Origin: Sphacelaria rigidula
Taxonomy: Eukaryota > Phaeophyceae > Sphacelariales
Direction of reading: 5' to 3'
Length of the DNA: 28,782 nucleotides
Assembly: GCA_964200075.2 (NCBI GenBank)
Contig: CAXNAA020000094.1
Span: forward strand, 1 to 28,782
The notes beneath the pieces are model-generated. The model did no database searches. It was not told the DNA's origin and saw only the letters and a program-made list of their open reading frames with translations. Below, in pieces: positions 27,670-28,782 of this stretch; the first letter of the stretch is position 1, and every line of letters begins with the position of its first letter. A program made the translations under genes and the position numbers.

Positions 27670-28782
27670 CTATCTACAGCTTTGGGGGGGAATCTGTGGT
27701 TGACATGATGGCTATTGTTTTAGACTGGAGAAAGTTCCGAAAAAAATATTGTTTGGGGCAGGTGAGTAGTGGACCCAGCTCGTCCAGAACCTGGTTTTGT
27801 CCAAATGGGCGCCTGCGGCGTCGCAACTCGAGGTCTGCCAACGCAACTTTGCCCAGGGGAACCTATGCATCCCCCTTGCCCGAGGATCTCGTAAGCCTTG
27901 GGTCGGAGTTAGGGTCAGTGTTAGTGTTAGTTTCTTCGTAAAAATCAACCATAGATTTTCGCCCAGAGCTACAGCCGACACGGTTACATCAGTAGTACAG
28001 AGTAGATGTAAGAGCCCCGTTACCCCATATAATCTATGAAAAAGGTTTGTGGGCGTGAGGGTGAAATAACGGTCCCTTGTAAGATCTGGCAGGAATAGAG
28101 TTAGTTGTACTTTACAAGTAGTCTAGAGCTTGCAGAACGAAAAACATCTGCGCCAGATTTAGGCGCTGGCATTTGATTGAGTGCGAGCTCTTAACAAGAA
28201 CGCTATTTAAAAATTGCTCCATACATTGTGTGACCGAAGCACTGTCATGTCTGAATGTCAAGTGTAATGGTGCCGATTCGGCAGATCACCTCCTACCGTA
28301 ACGGTCGAACGGTTAATAAGGGTGATGTTGCGGAGCACATCTAGATATAGAATGGGTAGCCGTACGAGTATAACTGGGGAACGATACGCTTTGTCAACTA
28401 TTATAATATTAAAAGAAGGGAAATGAGGGTATCAGCCATCGGAACGTTTCTCTCACTAATATACCACTGTACATTTGGCAGGTTATGATTTTACAGTATA
28501 TCGGACATAATGCCGTGCATTCCAAAAACATTCCCCCGATGAATATACTTGATACGAGTGTATGTGTGTGCTTCTTCCCATCTATCCTGGACACCAGTCC
28601 ACACCTTTCGGTATACGTGGGTGCATCAGCCGGGGTCACACAGGAGTTTTCTATTCGATTGTTTTAGTACTCAACCTTCCTTTTTTTGCTGTGCTTGCCT
28701 TGATATCGCGAGAAGGGTTCAAACAGCCAATCATCTATGTTGAGGATGGTGCTTTTCATTGAGGATGAGAACCCGGAGGATT
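27670..28782. other. Region upstream of the first firm exon, no confident gene
   Basis: About 1.1 kb with one weak candidate exon (27791-27862). A short run of GTTAG-type units occurs on the plus strand at about 27906-27932. The rest is AT-rich with only short open frames. I see no convincing promoter, transfer RNA or other gene. It is probably an intron of the same gene, since the frame opens without an ATG at 27669. Confidence 0.6.
27791..27862 (-). CDS. Possible upstream exon (weak candidate)
   Basis: A 24-codon open stretch begins directly after a TAG acceptor and ends at CAG|GTTCTGG, both in phase 0, matching the phase-0 start of the next exon at 27669. The translation is basic in the middle (a run of five arginines) and looks protein-like (starts V-P-L-G-K-V-A-L-A-D-L). 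The donor is weak and the piece is short, so this could be chance. If it is not used, the exon before 27669 lies to the right of the window. Confidence 0.25.

Noticed and set aside
27906-27932. Telomere-like GTTAG units
   Set aside because: Only a few imperfect copies, too short to call an interstitial telomeric repeat.

Overview
The window looks like nuclear DNA of an intron-rich eukaryote. It holds essentially one giant gene on the minus strand, and both ends of that gene lie outside the window. Reading from high to low coordinates, I can chain about 28 exons from 27669 down to 200 with GT-AG introns. Reading frame and intron phase agree at almost every junction. This gives about 15.6 kb of coding sequence (roughly 5,190 residues). 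Introns run from about 119 to about 1,970 bp, with one exon of 4,028 bp. The intron density, moderately high GC and Ser/Ala/Gly-rich linkers would suit a stramenopile such as a brown alga, but that assignment is inference only. There is no prokaryotic gene organisation and no convincing plus-strand gene.

Protein layout, N to C: a helical leader (26512-27669, 25232-25384); an RCC1-type beta-propeller spread over at least four exons (19604-24309); a long helical solenoid-like region with low-complexity loops (11793-18674); a 4 kb exon (7568-11595) with a laminin-G/concanavalin-A-like sandwich, more helices, a small barrel-like stretch and the first part of a SPRY/B30.2 domain; the rest of that SPRY plus most of a UBA domain (6830-7425), with the UBA finished in 6463-6594; small linker exons (4549-6140); a helical and disordered exon leading into a fibronectin type III domain (2791-4255, 1708-2534); a second SPRY domain cut into four exons (200-2534); and the start of another small-domain-like segment that leaves the window at position 200. 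RCC1 + SPRY + UBA on a giant helical scaffold is typical of very large ubiquitin ligases of the HERC/HECTD4 type, in which a catalytic HECT domain sits at the C terminus. That part would lie to the left of this window, so catalytic activity is not shown here.

The non-coding part is introns. They hold a trinucleotide array (20828-20973), a polypurine tract (12677-12739), a degenerate array of short inverted TTGAA-type motifs (25553-25920 and 26352-26478), a short (AAT)n tail next to T-rich DNA (18840-19210), and a tRNA-like A-box/B-box sequence at the left edge (1-76). About 1.1 kb to the right of the first firm exon has no confident gene content apart from one weak candidate exon.

Two places in the gene model are unsettled: the join at 11952-12186, where an open frame runs through a possible intron, and the end of the RCC1 propeller (18504-19604).
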